A stretch of 64,000 nucleotides of DNA from Candidatus Aalborgicola defluviihabitans (GTDB taxonomy: Bacteria; Pseudomonadota; Gammaproteobacteria; Burkholderiales; Burkholderiaceae_C): NCBI GenBank assembly GCA_016705575.1, contig JADIXX010000001.1:558001-622000 (forward strand). Direction: 5' to 3'. Position 1 is the stretch's first letter. Each line of letters starts with the position of its first letter. Made by a program: the position numbers and the translations under genes. The notes under the pieces were generated by a model. It saw only the letters and a program-made list of their open reading frames with translations, was not told the origin of the DNA and made no database searches. Positions 42,689-51,921 of this stretch are shown piece after piece.

Positions 42689-43150
42689 TCAGGCCTTTGG
42701 CAACTCAAAGCTCCCCGCTTCGCTGCCAAAGGCAACGGCCAGTCGGTTCCAGCCGTTGATGGCAACGATGGCCAGCGTCAGATCCACAAGGGCTTTCTCA
42801 TTAAATTCCTTCCGTGCGGCTTGATAGGCCTCGTCGGACACACCGTGGCCTGCCAGCAGCGTCACGACCTCGGCCCAAGCCAAGGCGGCACGCTCACGCG
42901 GGGAGAACATGCCGGTTTCGTGCCAGGCTGCCACGAGGTACAAGCGCTGCTCGGTTTCGCCAGCGGCGCGTGCCACCTTGGTGTGCATGTCCAGGCAATA
43001 GGCACAGCCGTTGAGTTGCGAAACACGCGTCTTCACTAGCTCTAACAGTGCGTGCTCAATACCAGACTGGTGCGCGTGCTTCTCCAGTCCCAGCATGACC
43101 TGAAAGGCGCCGGGTGAGGCTTCTTTGTAGTCAATGCGTTGTGTCATCAC
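42689..43150 (-). CDS. Carboxymuconolactone decarboxylase / AhpD-like peroxidase protein
   Basis: AhpD-like helical protein with the redox motif CAYCLDMH (C49, C52, H56), the hallmark of alkylhydroperoxidase-type members. Length 153. Probably a thiol-dependent peroxide-reducing protein in the cytosol, but the family also has decarboxylases, so the substrate is unknown. It is preceded by the DUF488 and Rieske/FAD genes on the same strand, consistent with a redox or stress unit. Confidence 0.9.
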   Translation of the reverse strand: MMTQRIDYKEASPGAFQVMLGLEKHAHQSGIEHALLELVKTRVSQLNGCAYCLDMHTKVARAAGETEQRLYLVAAWHETGMFSPRERAALAWAEVVTLLAGHGVSDEAYQAARKEFNEKALVDLTLAIVAINGWNRLAVAFGSEAGSFELPKA

Positions 43151-43168
43151 ATTCTCCTGAATAAAAAA

Positions 43169-43546
43169 TCAGTGCGCTGTGGGCGCCAGCAGTATGTCCC
43201 GCAGCGCCACCGCGTTGTTGTGTATTTCGTCGTGCGCGCCGTACACCAGCGTGATGCGGCCTTTGCGTGACAACGCGCGCAGCGCGTCAAGTGCTGGCGC
43301 ATGTGCACGCAACTCCTCGGCATAGCGCTGTTGAAACTCGGTCCAACGCGCCGGATCGTGACCAAACCACTGGCGCAGCTCCGTGCTGGGTGCCAGTTCT
43401 TTGTCCCACTGGTCAAGTGCCAGAACTTCTTTTTTGACGCCGCGCGGCCACAGGCGGTCGATGAGGATGCGGGTGCCGTCGTCTTGGGCTGGCGTTTCGT
43501 AGGCGCGCTTGATCTGCACGTGGCTTGGAGGAATGTTGCTGCTCAT
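43169..43546 (-). CDS. DUF488 family protein (YeaO-like)
   Basis: A 125-residue cytosolic protein with the DUF488 signature (IKRAYETPAQDDGTRILIDRLWPRG, read in two parts) and the conserved ELRQWFGHDPARW. Function is unknown; some relatives are annotated as uroporphyrin-III methyltransferase-like without evidence. Its ATG overlaps the stop of the Rieske/FAD oxidoreductase gene, so it is translationally coupled to it. Confidence 0.88.
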   Translation of the reverse strand: MSSNIPPSHVQIKRAYETPAQDDGTRILIDRLWPRGVKKEVLALDQWDKELAPSTELRQWFGHDPARWTEFQQRYAEELRAHAPALDALRALSRKGRITLVYGAHDEIHNNAVALRDILLAPTAH

Positions 43547-45105
43547 ACATGCTCCCTATCTGTCGTGTGCAGGCGGGCGGCCATGCTGCGCTCCAACTCT
43601 ACTTCGACGTGTAAACCGGCCAGGTCGCGGTGCACCATCGCCACCGCGAGCTTCTGGCCTTTTTGGCGGTAGGTGATCGTACAGTCCTGCGCGCCGAGGT
43701 CGCCCTCTATGTCGGCCTGGTCCCAATTTTCGGCGTGGCCTACATAGGCCAGGGCAAAATCGTATTGCTCGGTCCAGAAAAACGGCACGGCGTCGTAGCG
43801 TTCGCGCTGGCCCAGCAGGTTGCGCGCAGCCGTCTGGCCCTGGCGCCCCGCGACGACCCAGTGCTCCACGCGAATGCGTTCGCCGGTGAGCGCGTCGGGC
43901 CAGCGTGCAATATCGCCCGCTGCATAGATGCCGGGCACACTGGTTTGCAAGAATTCGTCGACAAGAACGCCTCGGTCGGTTGCCAGCCCAGCCTTTTCCG
44001 CCAGTTGCACGGCCGGGCGCACGCCAATGCCAATCACCACCAGATCTGCGGTGAGTGTTTCGCCGCTCTCCAGGGTGACCGTATTCGCATCGATACGCGC
44101 CACGGTGGCTCCCAGGTGAAATACCACGCCATGTTGCTCGTGCAGCTTTTTCAGATACTCGCCCACCTGTGGCCCCAGCACCTTTTCCATCAAGACGGTC
44201 TCGCGCCCAATGACCTGCACTTCAACGTTGCGCGCGCGCAGCGAGGCGGTCACCTCCAGGCCAATGAAGCTGGCGCCAATCACCACCGCGCGCTTGGCGC
44301 CCTCGGCGGCCTTGGCTAGCGCCTCGCCATCGGCTTGCGTGCGCAGGTAATGCACATGGCGCAACTGGGCACCGGGTATGGGAAGGTGCACGGGCTCTCC
44401 ACCCGTGGCCAGCAGGAGCGCACCCCAGCCCATGCTACTGCCGTCGGCCAGTTGCAGCTGGTGGTGGGCCGCGTCGATGCCCACCACTTGCGTGGCCAGG
44501 CGTACGTCGATATTTTGTTCCTTATAGAAGTCAGCCGGCCGGACCGAAAGCCATTCCGCAGGCGCCGTGCCTGCCAGAAAATTCTTCGACAAATTAGGCC
44601 TATCACACGGCAAATTCGCGTCGCTGCTGATGAGGGTCACCGAGCCGGTGTAGCCTTCGCGGCGCAGGGTCTCTGCTGCCGCGTGGCCGGCAGCGCCGCC
44701 ACCCACAATGACGATAGATTCAGGCGTAACCGAACCTGCGGGCAATGTACGCGTGGGCCCAGCCATGCGCTTGCCGACCACCCACGCCTTGCCATCGCGC
44801 GCCTCGACTTGCCAGCAGCCCACGCCACCCAGTGCTGGCGCTCGCAGTGCCTCGCCAGTGCGCAGGCTAAAGGCCGCGTGGTGCCACGGGCACCGCACCG
44901 TATCACCCACCACAAGCCCTTCGGCCAGCGGGCCTCCGTAGTGCGTACAGGTGGCGCCTACGGCAAATAGCGCACCGCCATGACGCGAGAGCAGCAGCGC
45001 CTCGCCAAACGCATGGCCGAGCAGCATGCCGCCCTCCGGGATGCGGTCAAGCGCGATGCCCGCCGCAAAATCATCGCCCTGCAAAGGGGTGGGGGTATCG
45101 CTCAT
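43543..45105 (-). CDS. Rieske-domain FAD-dependent pyridine nucleotide-disulfide oxidoreductase
   Basis: A fusion protein of 520 residues: an N-terminal Rieske [2Fe-2S] domain with ligands C53-x-H55 (CTHYGGPL) and C72-x2-H75 (CPWHH), then an FAD/NAD(P)-binding reductase with IVIVGGGAAGHAAAETL near 131 and VVIGASFIGLEVTASL near 270. AGDIARWP is the C-terminal FAD motif. It resembles the AIFM3/ferredoxin-reductase-like group, so it may move electrons from NADH to an unknown acceptor. The ATG at 45105 is preceded by GGAGGAG. Confidence 0.92.
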   Translation of the reverse strand: MSDTPTPLQGDDFAAGIALDRIPEGGMLLGHAFGEALLLSRHGGALFAVGATCTHYGGPLAEGLVVGDTVRCPWHHAAFSLRTGEALRAPALGGVGCWQVEARDGKAWVVGKRMAGPTRTLPAGSVTPESIVIVGGGAAGHAAAETLRREGYTGSVTLISSDANLPCDRPNLSKNFLAGTAPAEWLSVRPADFYKEQNIDVRLATQVVGIDAAHHQLQLADGSSMGWGALLLATGGEPVHLPIPGAQLRHVHYLRTQADGEALAKAAEGAKRAVVIGASFIGLEVTASLRARNVEVQVIGRETVLMEKVLGPQVGEYLKKLHEQHGVVFHLGATVARIDANTVTLESGETLTADLVVIGIGVRPAVQLAEKAGLATDRGVLVDEFLQTSVPGIYAAGDIARWPDALTGERIRVEHWVVAGRQGQTAARNLLGQRERYDAVPFFWTEQYDFALAYVGHAENWDQADIEGDLGAQDCTITYRQKGQKLAVAMVHRDLAGLHVEVELERSMAARLHTTDREHV

Positions 45106-45348
45106 GACTTGCTCCTCCATTAGAGGTGGCGCCCTGACTGTGTGTGTGGCCTAGTGACAGAGTGGGAAAGATGAAGCGGGCGCCTGTGCTTCACCCAAAG
45201 CAGCGTAGTCAGTTTACGTCTGGGAGCAGATGAAGCTGCCAGTAGGGGTTTTACGCTGACGTTAACAGCTTCGCATTGCAACTGTGATGGTCTCCAACAC
45301 GACAGCGCGCACAGCCGCAAATTGCTGGCCTGCGTCACAATTTGTTTT

Positions 45349-47214
45349 ATGACATTGCGAACAACCATTGACTTCCTGCTACACGACTGGCTCAACACAT
45401 CAGCGCTCACGGAGCGAGAGCGCTTTGTCGATCATTCCCGTGAAACCTTTGATGCCGTGCTTGATACCTGCGAACGCATCGCCCGCGAGAAATATGCACC
45501 GTTCAATCGTCTGGTGGACGTTGAAGAACCCCGCACTGTGACCGAGCCCGACGGCAGTCTGCGGGTGGTGTTGCCAGCGGCCACGCTGGAAGCACACAAA
45601 GCCTACGCCGCGTCCGGCATGCTTAGCGCCGCGCAAGATTTTGAGGTGGGTGGTATGCAACTGCCCTATAGTGTGGAGGCGGCTGCCAATGCCTTTTTTG
45701 CCTGTGCCTCGGTCAGCATTGGTTCGGGCATGCTCACCACTGGCAACGCCAATCTGCTGATGACGCACGGCACAGCGCTGCAAAAAGAGGTGTTCGCCAA
45801 AAACGAATTTTCCGGACGCTTCTCGGGCACCATGTGTTTGTCTGAGCCGCAAGCGGGCTCCAGCCTGTCGGACGTGGCGACGCGTGCGATGCCGGACGGT
45901 GAGGGGTTCGAGGCCGACCCCCTGGGTGGACGCTATCGCCTCAAAGGCAACAAGATGTGGATCTCGTCCGGCGAGCACGAGTTGACTGACAACATCATCC
46001 ATCTGGTGCTGGCCAAGATTCCTGATGCTGACGGCAAACTGGTTCCCGGAACGCGTGGCATCTCGCTCTTCATCGTGCCCAAGAAGCTGGTCGATACGCA
46101 GGGTGCCCTGACCGGCGTGCGCAACGATGTAGCCTTGGCTGGCTTGAACCACAAGCTGGGCTGGCGCGGCACCACCAACACGCTGTTGAACTTTGGTGAA
46201 GGCACGTTCCCGGTGGGGCAGGGCGGCTACGACGGCAAGGGTTCCGGGGCGGTGGGCTACTTGGTGGGGCAACCCGGCAAGGGCCTGCAGTGCATGTTCC
46301 ACATGATGAATGAGGCCCGCATTGGCGTGGGCATTGCCGCCACCATGCTGGGCATGGCGGGTTACTACGCGTCGCTGGACTACGCACGCAACCGGCCCCA
46401 GGGTCGTCCTATGGGCGTAGGGGGCAAGGACGCTTCCCAACCGCAGGTGGCCATCATTGAACACGCCGATGTCAAGCGCATGCTGCTGGCGCAAAAATCC
46501 TATTGCGAAGGCGCATTGGCACTGGAGCTGTATTGCGCCCGCTTGGTGGACGAACACCATACCGCCGGTGGTGCAACTGCGGATGATGCGCGCTTGCTGT
46601 TGGAAGTGCTAACCCCCATTGCCAAGAGCTGGCCCAGCGAGTGGTGCCTGGAGGCCAACTCGCTGGCCATCCAGATTCACGGCGGCTACGGCTACACGCG
46701 CGATTTCCCGGTGGAGCAATACTGGCGCGACAACCGCCTCAACATGATCCACGAAGGCACGCATGGCATTCAGGCCACCGATTTGCTGGGGCGCAAGGTG
46801 CTGATGGAAGAGGGGCGCGGCTTGAAGCTGCTGGCCGCACGCATGACAACAAGCATTGCCCACGCAGCGTTGTTTCCTGCATTGGCAGTGCATGGCGCGG
46901 CTCTGGGCCAGGCTTTGCAGCAGGTGGCAGTGGCCACCCAAAAAGCCTGGGCAACCGGCAACCCGACCGAAGCCTTGGCCAATGCGGTGCCGTATATGCA
47001 GGCCTTTGGCCACACCGTACTGGCCTGGATCTGGCTGGACGTGGCCACCAAAGCCCTTGAGCATGACCCAGCCCAAAGCAGCCCAGCCACCCAGGGTCGC
47101 ATGGGTGCGGCGCGCTTCTTCTTTCACTACGAGCTGCCCAAGATTGGCGCCTGGCTGTCCGTGGTGGAGTCGCGTGACACCACCTGTGCGGCCCTGCCAG
47201 ACGACGCGTTTTAA
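45349..47214 (+). CDS. Acyl-CoA dehydrogenase (long, DmdC/FadE-like form)
   Basis: FAD-dependent alpha,beta-dehydrogenation of an acyl-CoA. The ATG at 45349 gives 621 residues, the long type with a C-terminal extension; the flavin region has MCLSEPQAGSSLSDV and WISSGEHE, and the catalytic glutamate is probably E469 in MIHEGTHGIQATDLLGR. Close relatives include 3-methylmercaptopropionyl-CoA dehydrogenase, but the substrate cannot be told. First gene of a seven-gene unit to 51921. The 243-base gap upstream holds no recognisable gene. Confidence 0.93.
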   Translation: MTLRTTIDFLLHDWLNTSALTERERFVDHSRETFDAVLDTCERIAREKYAPFNRLVDVEEPRTVTEPDGSLRVVLPAATLEAHKAYAASGMLSAAQDFEVGGMQLPYSVEAAANAFFACASVSIGSGMLTTGNANLLMTHGTALQKEVFAKNEFSGRFSGTMCLSEPQAGSSLSDVATRAMPDGEGFEADPLGGRYRLKGNKMWISSGEHELTDNIIHLVLAKIPDADGKLVPGTRGISLFIVPKKLVDTQGALTGVRNDVALAGLNHKLGWRGTTNTLLNFGEGTFPVGQGGYDGKGSGAVGYLVGQPGKGLQCMFHMMNEARIGVGIAATMLGMAGYYASLDYARNRPQGRPMGVGGKDASQPQVAIIEHADVKRMLLAQKSYCEGALALELYCARLVDEHHTAGGATADDARLLLEVLTPIAKSWPSEWCLEANSLAIQIHGGYGYTRDFPVEQYWRDNRLNMIHEGTHGIQATDLLGRKVLMEEGRGLKLLAARMTTSIAHAALFPALAVHGAALGQALQQVAVATQKAWATGNPTEALANAVPYMQAFGHTVLAWIWLDVATKALEHDPAQSSPATQGRMGAARFFFHYELPKIGAWLSVVESRDTTCAALPDDAF

Positions 47215-47313
47215 ACCTCGCGACTTGACCCATATCACGCCGGGGACATACGCCAGCAGGCTCCCGGCGGCACAATCGTTTATTCCCCATTTTTCTGCAG
47301 GAGACGCACCCCA

Positions 47314-48108
47314 ATGACCGCACGTACCATCCAACAACTGTTTGACCTCACCGGCAAGACCGCCCTGGTAACCGGCGGCTCGCGCGGCCTGGGTCTGCAA
47401 ATGGCCCACGCTCTGGGCGAAGCCGGTGCCAGGATCATGCTGAGTTCGCGCAAGGCCGAAGACCTGGAGCAGGCTTGTGCGGAACTGCAAGCCGCTGGCA
47501 TCGACGCCCGCTGGGTTGCTGCCGATTGCGCCAAAGACGCCGAGATCACCCGCCTGGCCGACGAGACCCTGCAGCGCATGGGTGACGTGGACATTCTGGT
47601 CAACAACGCCGGTGCCGCCTGGGGTGCCCCGGCCGAAGACCACCCAGTCGATGCCTGGGACAAGGTCATGAACCTTAACGTACGCGGCTACTTCCTGCTG
47701 AGCCAGGCCATCGCCAAAAAGAGCATGATTGCACGCCGCTCGGGCCGCATCATCAACGTGGCATCCATCGCCGGCCTGGGCGGCAACCCCGAGGGTATGA
47801 ACACCATTGCCTACAACACCTCCAAGGGCGCCGTCATCAATTTCACCCGTACCCTAGGTGCGGAATGGGGCAAGTACAACATCAACGTCAACGCCATCTG
47901 CCCGGGCTTTTTCCCCAGCAAGATGACGGCTGGCACGCTCAAAGCTTTGGGTGAGGAGAGGCTGGCAGCCGGTGCACCACTCAAGCGTTTGGGCGACGAT
48001 GAAGACCTCAAGGGCCTGTGCGTGCTGTTTGCATCCGATGCCGGCAAGCACATCACTGGCCAGTGGCTGGCGGTGGATGGTGGTGTCAGCGTCGTAACAG
48101 GTGGTTGA
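47314..48108 (+). CDS. Short-chain dehydrogenase/reductase (FabG/RhlG-like)
   Basis: NAD(P)-dependent SDR of 264 residues. The cofactor motif is TGGSRGLG (20-27), NNAG follows, and the catalytic Tyr/Lys are Y167 and K171 in AYNTSKGA, with INVNAICPGFFPS after. Likely reduces or oxidises a hydroxyacyl group in the acyl-CoA pathway encoded by its neighbours. The stop overlaps the thioesterase region by a few bases (gene at 48110 starts 1 base after). Confidence 0.92.
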   Translation: MTARTIQQLFDLTGKTALVTGGSRGLGLQMAHALGEAGARIMLSSRKAEDLEQACAELQAAGIDARWVAADCAKDAEITRLADETLQRMGDVDILVNNAGAAWGAPAEDHPVDAWDKVMNLNVRGYFLLSQAIAKKSMIARRSGRIINVASIAGLGGNPEGMNTIAYNTSKGAVINFTRTLGAEWGKYNINVNAICPGFFPSKMTAGTLKALGEERLAAGAPLKRLGDDEDLKGLCVLFASDAGKHITGQWLAVDGGVSVVTGG

Positions 48109-48109
48109 C

Positions 48110-48550
48110 ATGTGGGATAAGGCCGTCGGCTTCGGGGTGGAAATCCCGTTCGTGCAGCACCTGGGCTTTGAGCTGACACAGTTTGAAGGCGGCCATTCCG
48201 AGATTACCTACACCGCCCGGCCTGAGCACCTCAACTCGTTCTCGGTCACCCATGGCGGCGCCATCATGACGCTGATGGATGTGTCCATGGCCACAGCGGC
48301 ACGCAGCAAAGTGCCCGATATGGGGGTGGTCACCATTGAGATGAAGACCAGCTTCATGCAGCCCGCCATCGGCCCTTTGGTGGCAAAAGGCGAGCTGATG
48401 CACCGCACCGCCACCATGGCCTTTACCCAATCGACCGTGTTTGACGCTGCCGGGCGCAAATGCGCGCATGCCACCGGCACCTTTAAGTTCGTCAAGCGCC
48501 TGCCTACGGGCGCCAAGAGCAGCAATCCCCTCAACATTTCTACAGACTGA
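48110..48550 (+). CDS. PaaI-family hotdog thioesterase
   Basis: Hotdog-fold acyl-CoA thioesterase, 146 residues from ATG at 48110. The PaaI signature HLNSFSVTHGGAIMTLMD and the later conserved VTIEMKTSFMQPA pair match the family. A GTG at 48101 is an alternative start overlapping the SDR stop. In this operon it probably releases a stalled or product acyl-CoA. Confidence 0.92.
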   Translation: MWDKAVGFGVEIPFVQHLGFELTQFEGGHSEITYTARPEHLNSFSVTHGGAIMTLMDVSMATAARSKVPDMGVVTIEMKTSFMQPAIGPLVAKGELMHRTATMAFTQSTVFDAAGRKCAHATGTFKFVKRLPTGAKSSNPLNISTD

Positions 48551-48559
48551 TCAACCACC

Positions 48560-49576
48560 ATGCCAACCAATCACCAAATCCACCTCGACAACCGACCCAC
48601 AGGCGAAGCGGTTGCTAGCAACTTCAAATTGGTCACGACTGAGACCCCGGCCCTGCAAGACGGCCAGGTGCTGGTGCGCCACCACTTTTTGAGCCTGGAC
48701 CCGTATATGCGTGGCCGCATGAACGACGCCAAAAGCTACGCCCAACCCCAAGCCCTGGGCCAAACCATGGGTGGTGGCACGGTGGGCGAGGTGGTGGAGT
48801 CCCGCAACCCCAAATTTGCCGTGGGCGACAAGGTGGTGGGCATGGGCGGCTGGCAGGAGTACAGCGTGGTCGATGCCAACCTGATGGGTGCCCTGCGCAA
48901 GGTCGATACGACCCATGTGCCGCTCAGCGCCTACTTGGGCGCGGTGGGCATGCCCGGCGTGACAGCCTGGTATGGCTTGGTAAAAATCATCGAACCGCAG
49001 GCGGGGCAGACCGTAGTGGTCAGTGCGGCGACCGGTGCCGTCGGCAGTGCCTTTGCGGCACTCGCCAAAGCGCGCGGCTGCCGCACCGTCGGCATTGCCG
49101 GTGGTCCCGAAAAATGCACCTACGCGGTCAACGAACTGGGCTTTGACGCCTGTATCGACTACAAGCTGCACAGCACGGCAGCCTCGCTCTCCAAGGCCAT
49201 CGCCGAGGCCTGCCCCAATGGCATTGATGGCTATTTCGAGAACGTAGGCGGCATGGTGCTGGACGCCGTGTTGCCGCGCATGAACGCCTTTGGCCGCATT
49301 GCGGTGTGCGGCATGATCGCCGGTTACGACGGCCAGCCGCTGCCCCTGAGCTACCCGGCACTGATCCTGACTCAGCGCCTCAAGGTGCAGGGTTTTATCG
49401 TTAGTGAACACATGGAAATCTGGCCTGAAGCGCTGACCGAGCTGGGCACACTGGTGGCCACCGGCAAGCTCAAACCACGCGAGAGCATTGCCCAAGGTCT
49501 GGCAGCGGCGCCCGAGGCATTTTTGGGCCTGCTCAAGGGCAAGAACTTTGGCAAGCAGCTGGTGAAACTATTGTGA
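48560..49576 (+). CDS. NADP-dependent MDR oxidoreductase (leukotriene B4 dehydrogenase/CurA-like)
   Basis: Medium-chain reductase of 338 residues without zinc ligands, reducing alpha,beta-unsaturated carbonyls. MRGRMNDAKSY and the nucleotide motif VSAATGAVGSAFAALAKARG are family features, with FENVGGMVLDAVLPRMN later. It lies between the thioesterase and a glutathione transferase gene and overlaps the latter by GTGA. Confidence 0.92.
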   Translation: MPTNHQIHLDNRPTGEAVASNFKLVTTETPALQDGQVLVRHHFLSLDPYMRGRMNDAKSYAQPQALGQTMGGGTVGEVVESRNPKFAVGDKVVGMGGWQEYSVVDANLMGALRKVDTTHVPLSAYLGAVGMPGVTAWYGLVKIIEPQAGQTVVVSAATGAVGSAFAALAKARGCRTVGIAGGPEKCTYAVNELGFDACIDYKLHSTAASLSKAIAEACPNGIDGYFENVGGMVLDAVLPRMNAFGRIAVCGMIAGYDGQPLPLSYPALILTQRLKVQGFIVSEHMEIWPEALTELGTLVATGKLKPRESIAQGLAAAPEAFLGLLKGKNFGKQLVKLL

Positions 49577-50514
49577 CCAACCTCATCCTGCACCATTACC
49601 CCACCTCGCCGTTTTCCGAAAAAATCCGCCTGGTGCTGGGCTACAAGCAACTGGCCTGGAAGTCGGTCATCATCCCGGCCATCATGCCCAAGCCGGACGT
49701 GCTGGCCCTGACCGGCGGCTACCGCAAGACACCCATTCTGCAAATTGGCTCGGACGTGTACTGCGACACCGCCTTGATCTGTGACGTGCTGGAACACATC
49801 CAGCCCACACCCGCGCTGGTTCCCGAAAGCCACGGGGGCGTGGCGCGCGTGCTGGCCCAGTGGGCGGATACCACGCTCTTTTGGGCGGCCATGGCCTACA
49901 ACCTGCAGCCAAAGGGGGCCGCCTCTATGTTTGAGGGCGCACCGGTTGAGGCGGCCAAGGCTTTTGGCGCCGACCGCGCAGCCATGTCCACCGGCATGAC
50001 GCGCTTGCGCCCGGCTGATGCTACCGCCGCCTACAAGTCCTATCTGCGCCGCATAACCAACATGCTGGACGGCCAGAATTTCCTGTTGGGTATTGCTCCC
50101 TGCGTGGCTGACTTTGCCGTCTACCACCCACTGTGGTTCAGCCGCAGACGGGTGCCCGTCATGGCTGGCATTCTGGATGCCACCCCCGGCGTGCTGCACT
50201 GGATGGACCGCATGGAGGCTTTGGGCCACGGCCAAATGGAAAAGTACACCGCTACTGAATCAATAGCTGCCTGTGTAGATTCCACGAGGGCTAGCGCCCC
50301 ATTTGACCAAATGTTTCAGGACGAACACGGTATTCCCCTGGGTAGCCGCGTGACGATAGCCGCCGAAAACTTTGGCCAGGAGCCGACCGAGGGCGACTTG
50401 GTAGCCGCCACCCGCACCCGCTACACCCTGCGCCGCGAGGACGCGCGTGCCGGCACAGTGCACGTGCATTTTCCCCGCATTGGCTATGTGCTGCGGGCTG
50501 TGCAGGGCACATGA
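49573..50514 (+). CDS. Glutathione S-transferase family protein carrying a repeat-derived insert
   Basis: N-terminal thioredoxin-like domain (about 1-80: LILHHYPTSPFSEKIRLVLG, then GYRKTPILQIG and CDTALICDVLE) and a helical C-terminal domain. The protein is long (313 residues against 200-230 usually). Residues 227-246, ATESIAACVDSTRASAPFDQ, are encoded by a dispersed 58-bp element; they share CVDxTRASAPFD with the patatin at 62394. The GTG start overlaps the preceding stop. Substrate unknown. Confidence 0.88.
   Translation: MTNLILHHYPTSPFSEKIRLVLGYKQLAWKSVIIPAIMPKPDVLALTGGYRKTPILQIGSDVYCDTALICDVLEHIQPTPALVPESHGGVARVLAQWADTTLFWAAMAYNLQPKGAASMFEGAPVEAAKAFGADRAAMSTGMTRLRPADATAAYKSYLRRITNMLDGQNFLLGIAPCVADFAVYHPLWFSRRRVPVMAGILDATPGVLHWMDRMEALGHGQMEKYTATESIAACVDSTRASAPFDQMFQDEHGIPLGSRVTIAAENFGQEPTEGDLVAATRTRYTLRREDARAGTVHVHFPRIGYVLRAVQGT
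50251..50308 (+). repeat. 58-bp dispersed element, copy 6 (inside glutathione transferase gene)
   Basis: The reference copy: GCTACTGAATCAATAGCTGC, 13-base spacer CTGTGTAGATTCC, then ACGAGGGCTAG and CGCCCCATTTGACC. It matches the patatin copy at 47 of 58 positions by hand count. GGGC-TAGC-GCCC forms a 4-bp hairpin. It lies in sense and in the common frame, and is bounded by ordinary coding sequence. Confidence 0.85.
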
Positions 50515-50993
50515 ACACGCTAGCGCCACCCACATTGGCATGGCGGCACCTTCCGTTGGTGGCGCTGACTGCCGCTGAACTGTATGAAGTGCTGCAACTG
50601 CGCACCGAGGTCTTTGTGGTGGAGCAAAACTGCGTGTTCCAGGACATGGATGGTGCTGACCACCTGGCCATACACCTGTTGGGTACACAGACACTGCCGG
50701 GGCAGGATGGCCGCCTGGTGGCTTACGCCCGGCTGTTTCCTGCTGGTATCAAATTCGCTGAGGCCAGCATTGGCCGCGTGGTAACCCGCGCATCGGCGCG
50801 CGGCACGGGTCTGGGCCATGCTTTGATGCATGAGGCAATCGTCGCTGTGCATACGCTGTGGGGCGTTCAGCCCATCCGCATCGGCGCACAGGCGCAACTC
50901 AAGGCCTTTTACAGCCAGCATGGTTTTGTGGACGTAGGCCTGCCCTATGTCGAAGACGGAATCGACCATCTGGAAATGGTCCGTAACCCCTAA
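50511..50993 (+). CDS. GNAT family N-acetyltransferase (ElaA-like)
   Basis: A 160-residue N-acetyltransferase; the pattern LYEVLQLRTEVFVVEQNC, then IGRVVTRASARGTGLGHALM (acetyl-CoA site, motif A) and AFYSQHGFVDVG, fits the ElaA group. Substrate unknown. Its ATG overlaps the preceding stop (ATGA). Confidence 0.9.
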   Translation: MNTLAPPTLAWRHLPLVALTAAELYEVLQLRTEVFVVEQNCVFQDMDGADHLAIHLLGTQTLPGQDGRLVAYARLFPAGIKFAEASIGRVVTRASARGTGLGHALMHEAIVAVHTLWGVQPIRIGAQAQLKAFYSQHGFVDVGLPYVEDGIDHLEMVRNP

Positions 50994-51012
50994 TTGATCT
51001 GGAGCTTTTTGC

Positions 51013-51921
51013 ATGATTTCTGACTTCAAGAATAAAACGGCTGTCCTGACCGGTGCCGGTTCCGGTTTTGGCCTGGAGTGCGCCCGTATTGGTGCCAGGC
51101 TGGGCATGAACCTGGTACTGGCCGATGTGCAACAGGACGCGCTGGACAAAACAGTTACCGAAATGCAGGCCGCAGGCGCGCCGGTGCTGGCCATGCGGGT
51201 GGATGTGTCCAAGGCCGACCAGATGCAAGCCTTGGCCGATGCGGCCTTTGCCCGTTTTGGCGCTCCGCACTTTGTGTTCAACAACGCAGGCGTCGGTGCC
51301 GGCGGCCTGATCTGGGAAAACTCCCTCCAAGACTGGGAATGGGTGTTGGGTGTCAACCTCATGGGCGTGGTGCACGGCGTGCGCCTGTTCACACCCATGA
51401 TGCTGGCGGCCGCCAATGCCGACCCCACCTACCAGGGCCACATTGTGAATACCGCCAGCATGGCCGGCTTGCTGAATGCGCCCAATATGGGCATTTACAA
51501 CGTGAGCAAGCATGCGGTGGTGGCGCTGAGCGAAACCCTGTACCAGGATCTGGCCTTGGTGACCGACCAGATCAGCGCCAGTGTGCTGTGCCCCTTCTTT
51601 GTGCCCACCGGCATCAGCCAGAGCCACCGCAATCGGCCCGATGCCCTGACAGCGGCCCACACCAAACCCACGCAAAGTCAGCTCATCGGCCAGGCCATGA
51701 GCGACAAGGCCGTCAGCAGTGGCAAAGTGACTGCGGCCCAAGTGGCGCAGATGGTGTTTGACGCCATCGCCGGCGGGCAGTTCTACATCTACAGCCATCC
51801 CAAAGCCATCGGTTCGGTCCAGACCCGGATGGAGGACGTGCTGCAGGCCCGCAATCCCACCGATCCGTTTGCCCACAAACCCGAACTGGGTGTGGAGTTG
51901 AAGAAGGCGTTGCGGGCGTAG
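51013..51921 (+). CDS. Short-chain dehydrogenase/reductase
   Basis: SDR of 302 residues with cofactor motif TGAGSGFG (13-20), NNAGVGAGG, and catalytic Y162/K166 in IYNVSKHAV. The C-terminus is longer than a minimal SDR. It has GGAG-type Shine-Dalgarno (TCTGGAGCTT) before the ATG at 51013. Last of the 45349-51921 unit; it converges with the methyltransferase at 51922 with no gap. Confidence 0.9.
   Translation: MISDFKNKTAVLTGAGSGFGLECARIGARLGMNLVLADVQQDALDKTVTEMQAAGAPVLAMRVDVSKADQMQALADAAFARFGAPHFVFNNAGVGAGGLIWENSLQDWEWVLGVNLMGVVHGVRLFTPMMLAAANADPTYQGHIVNTASMAGLLNAPNMGIYNVSKHAVVALSETLYQDLALVTDQISASVLCPFFVPTGISQSHRNRPDALTAAHTKPTQSQLIGQAMSDKAVSSGKVTAAQVAQMVFDAIAGGQFYIYSHPKAIGSVQTRMEDVLQARNPTDPFAHKPELGVELKKALRA

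Noticed and set aside
45106..45348. Gap between the Rieske/FAD gene and the acyl-CoA dehydrogenase gene, considered for a hidden small gene or RNA
   Set aside because: No frame with recognisable similarity, no clear hairpin with T run and no element copy; probably holds the two divergent promoters.
46609..47643. Minus-strand 344-codon frame opposite the acyl-CoA dehydrogenase and SDR genes
   Set aside because: It spans two well-supported sense genes, is Gly/Arg-rich with no recognisable domain, and has no start signal.
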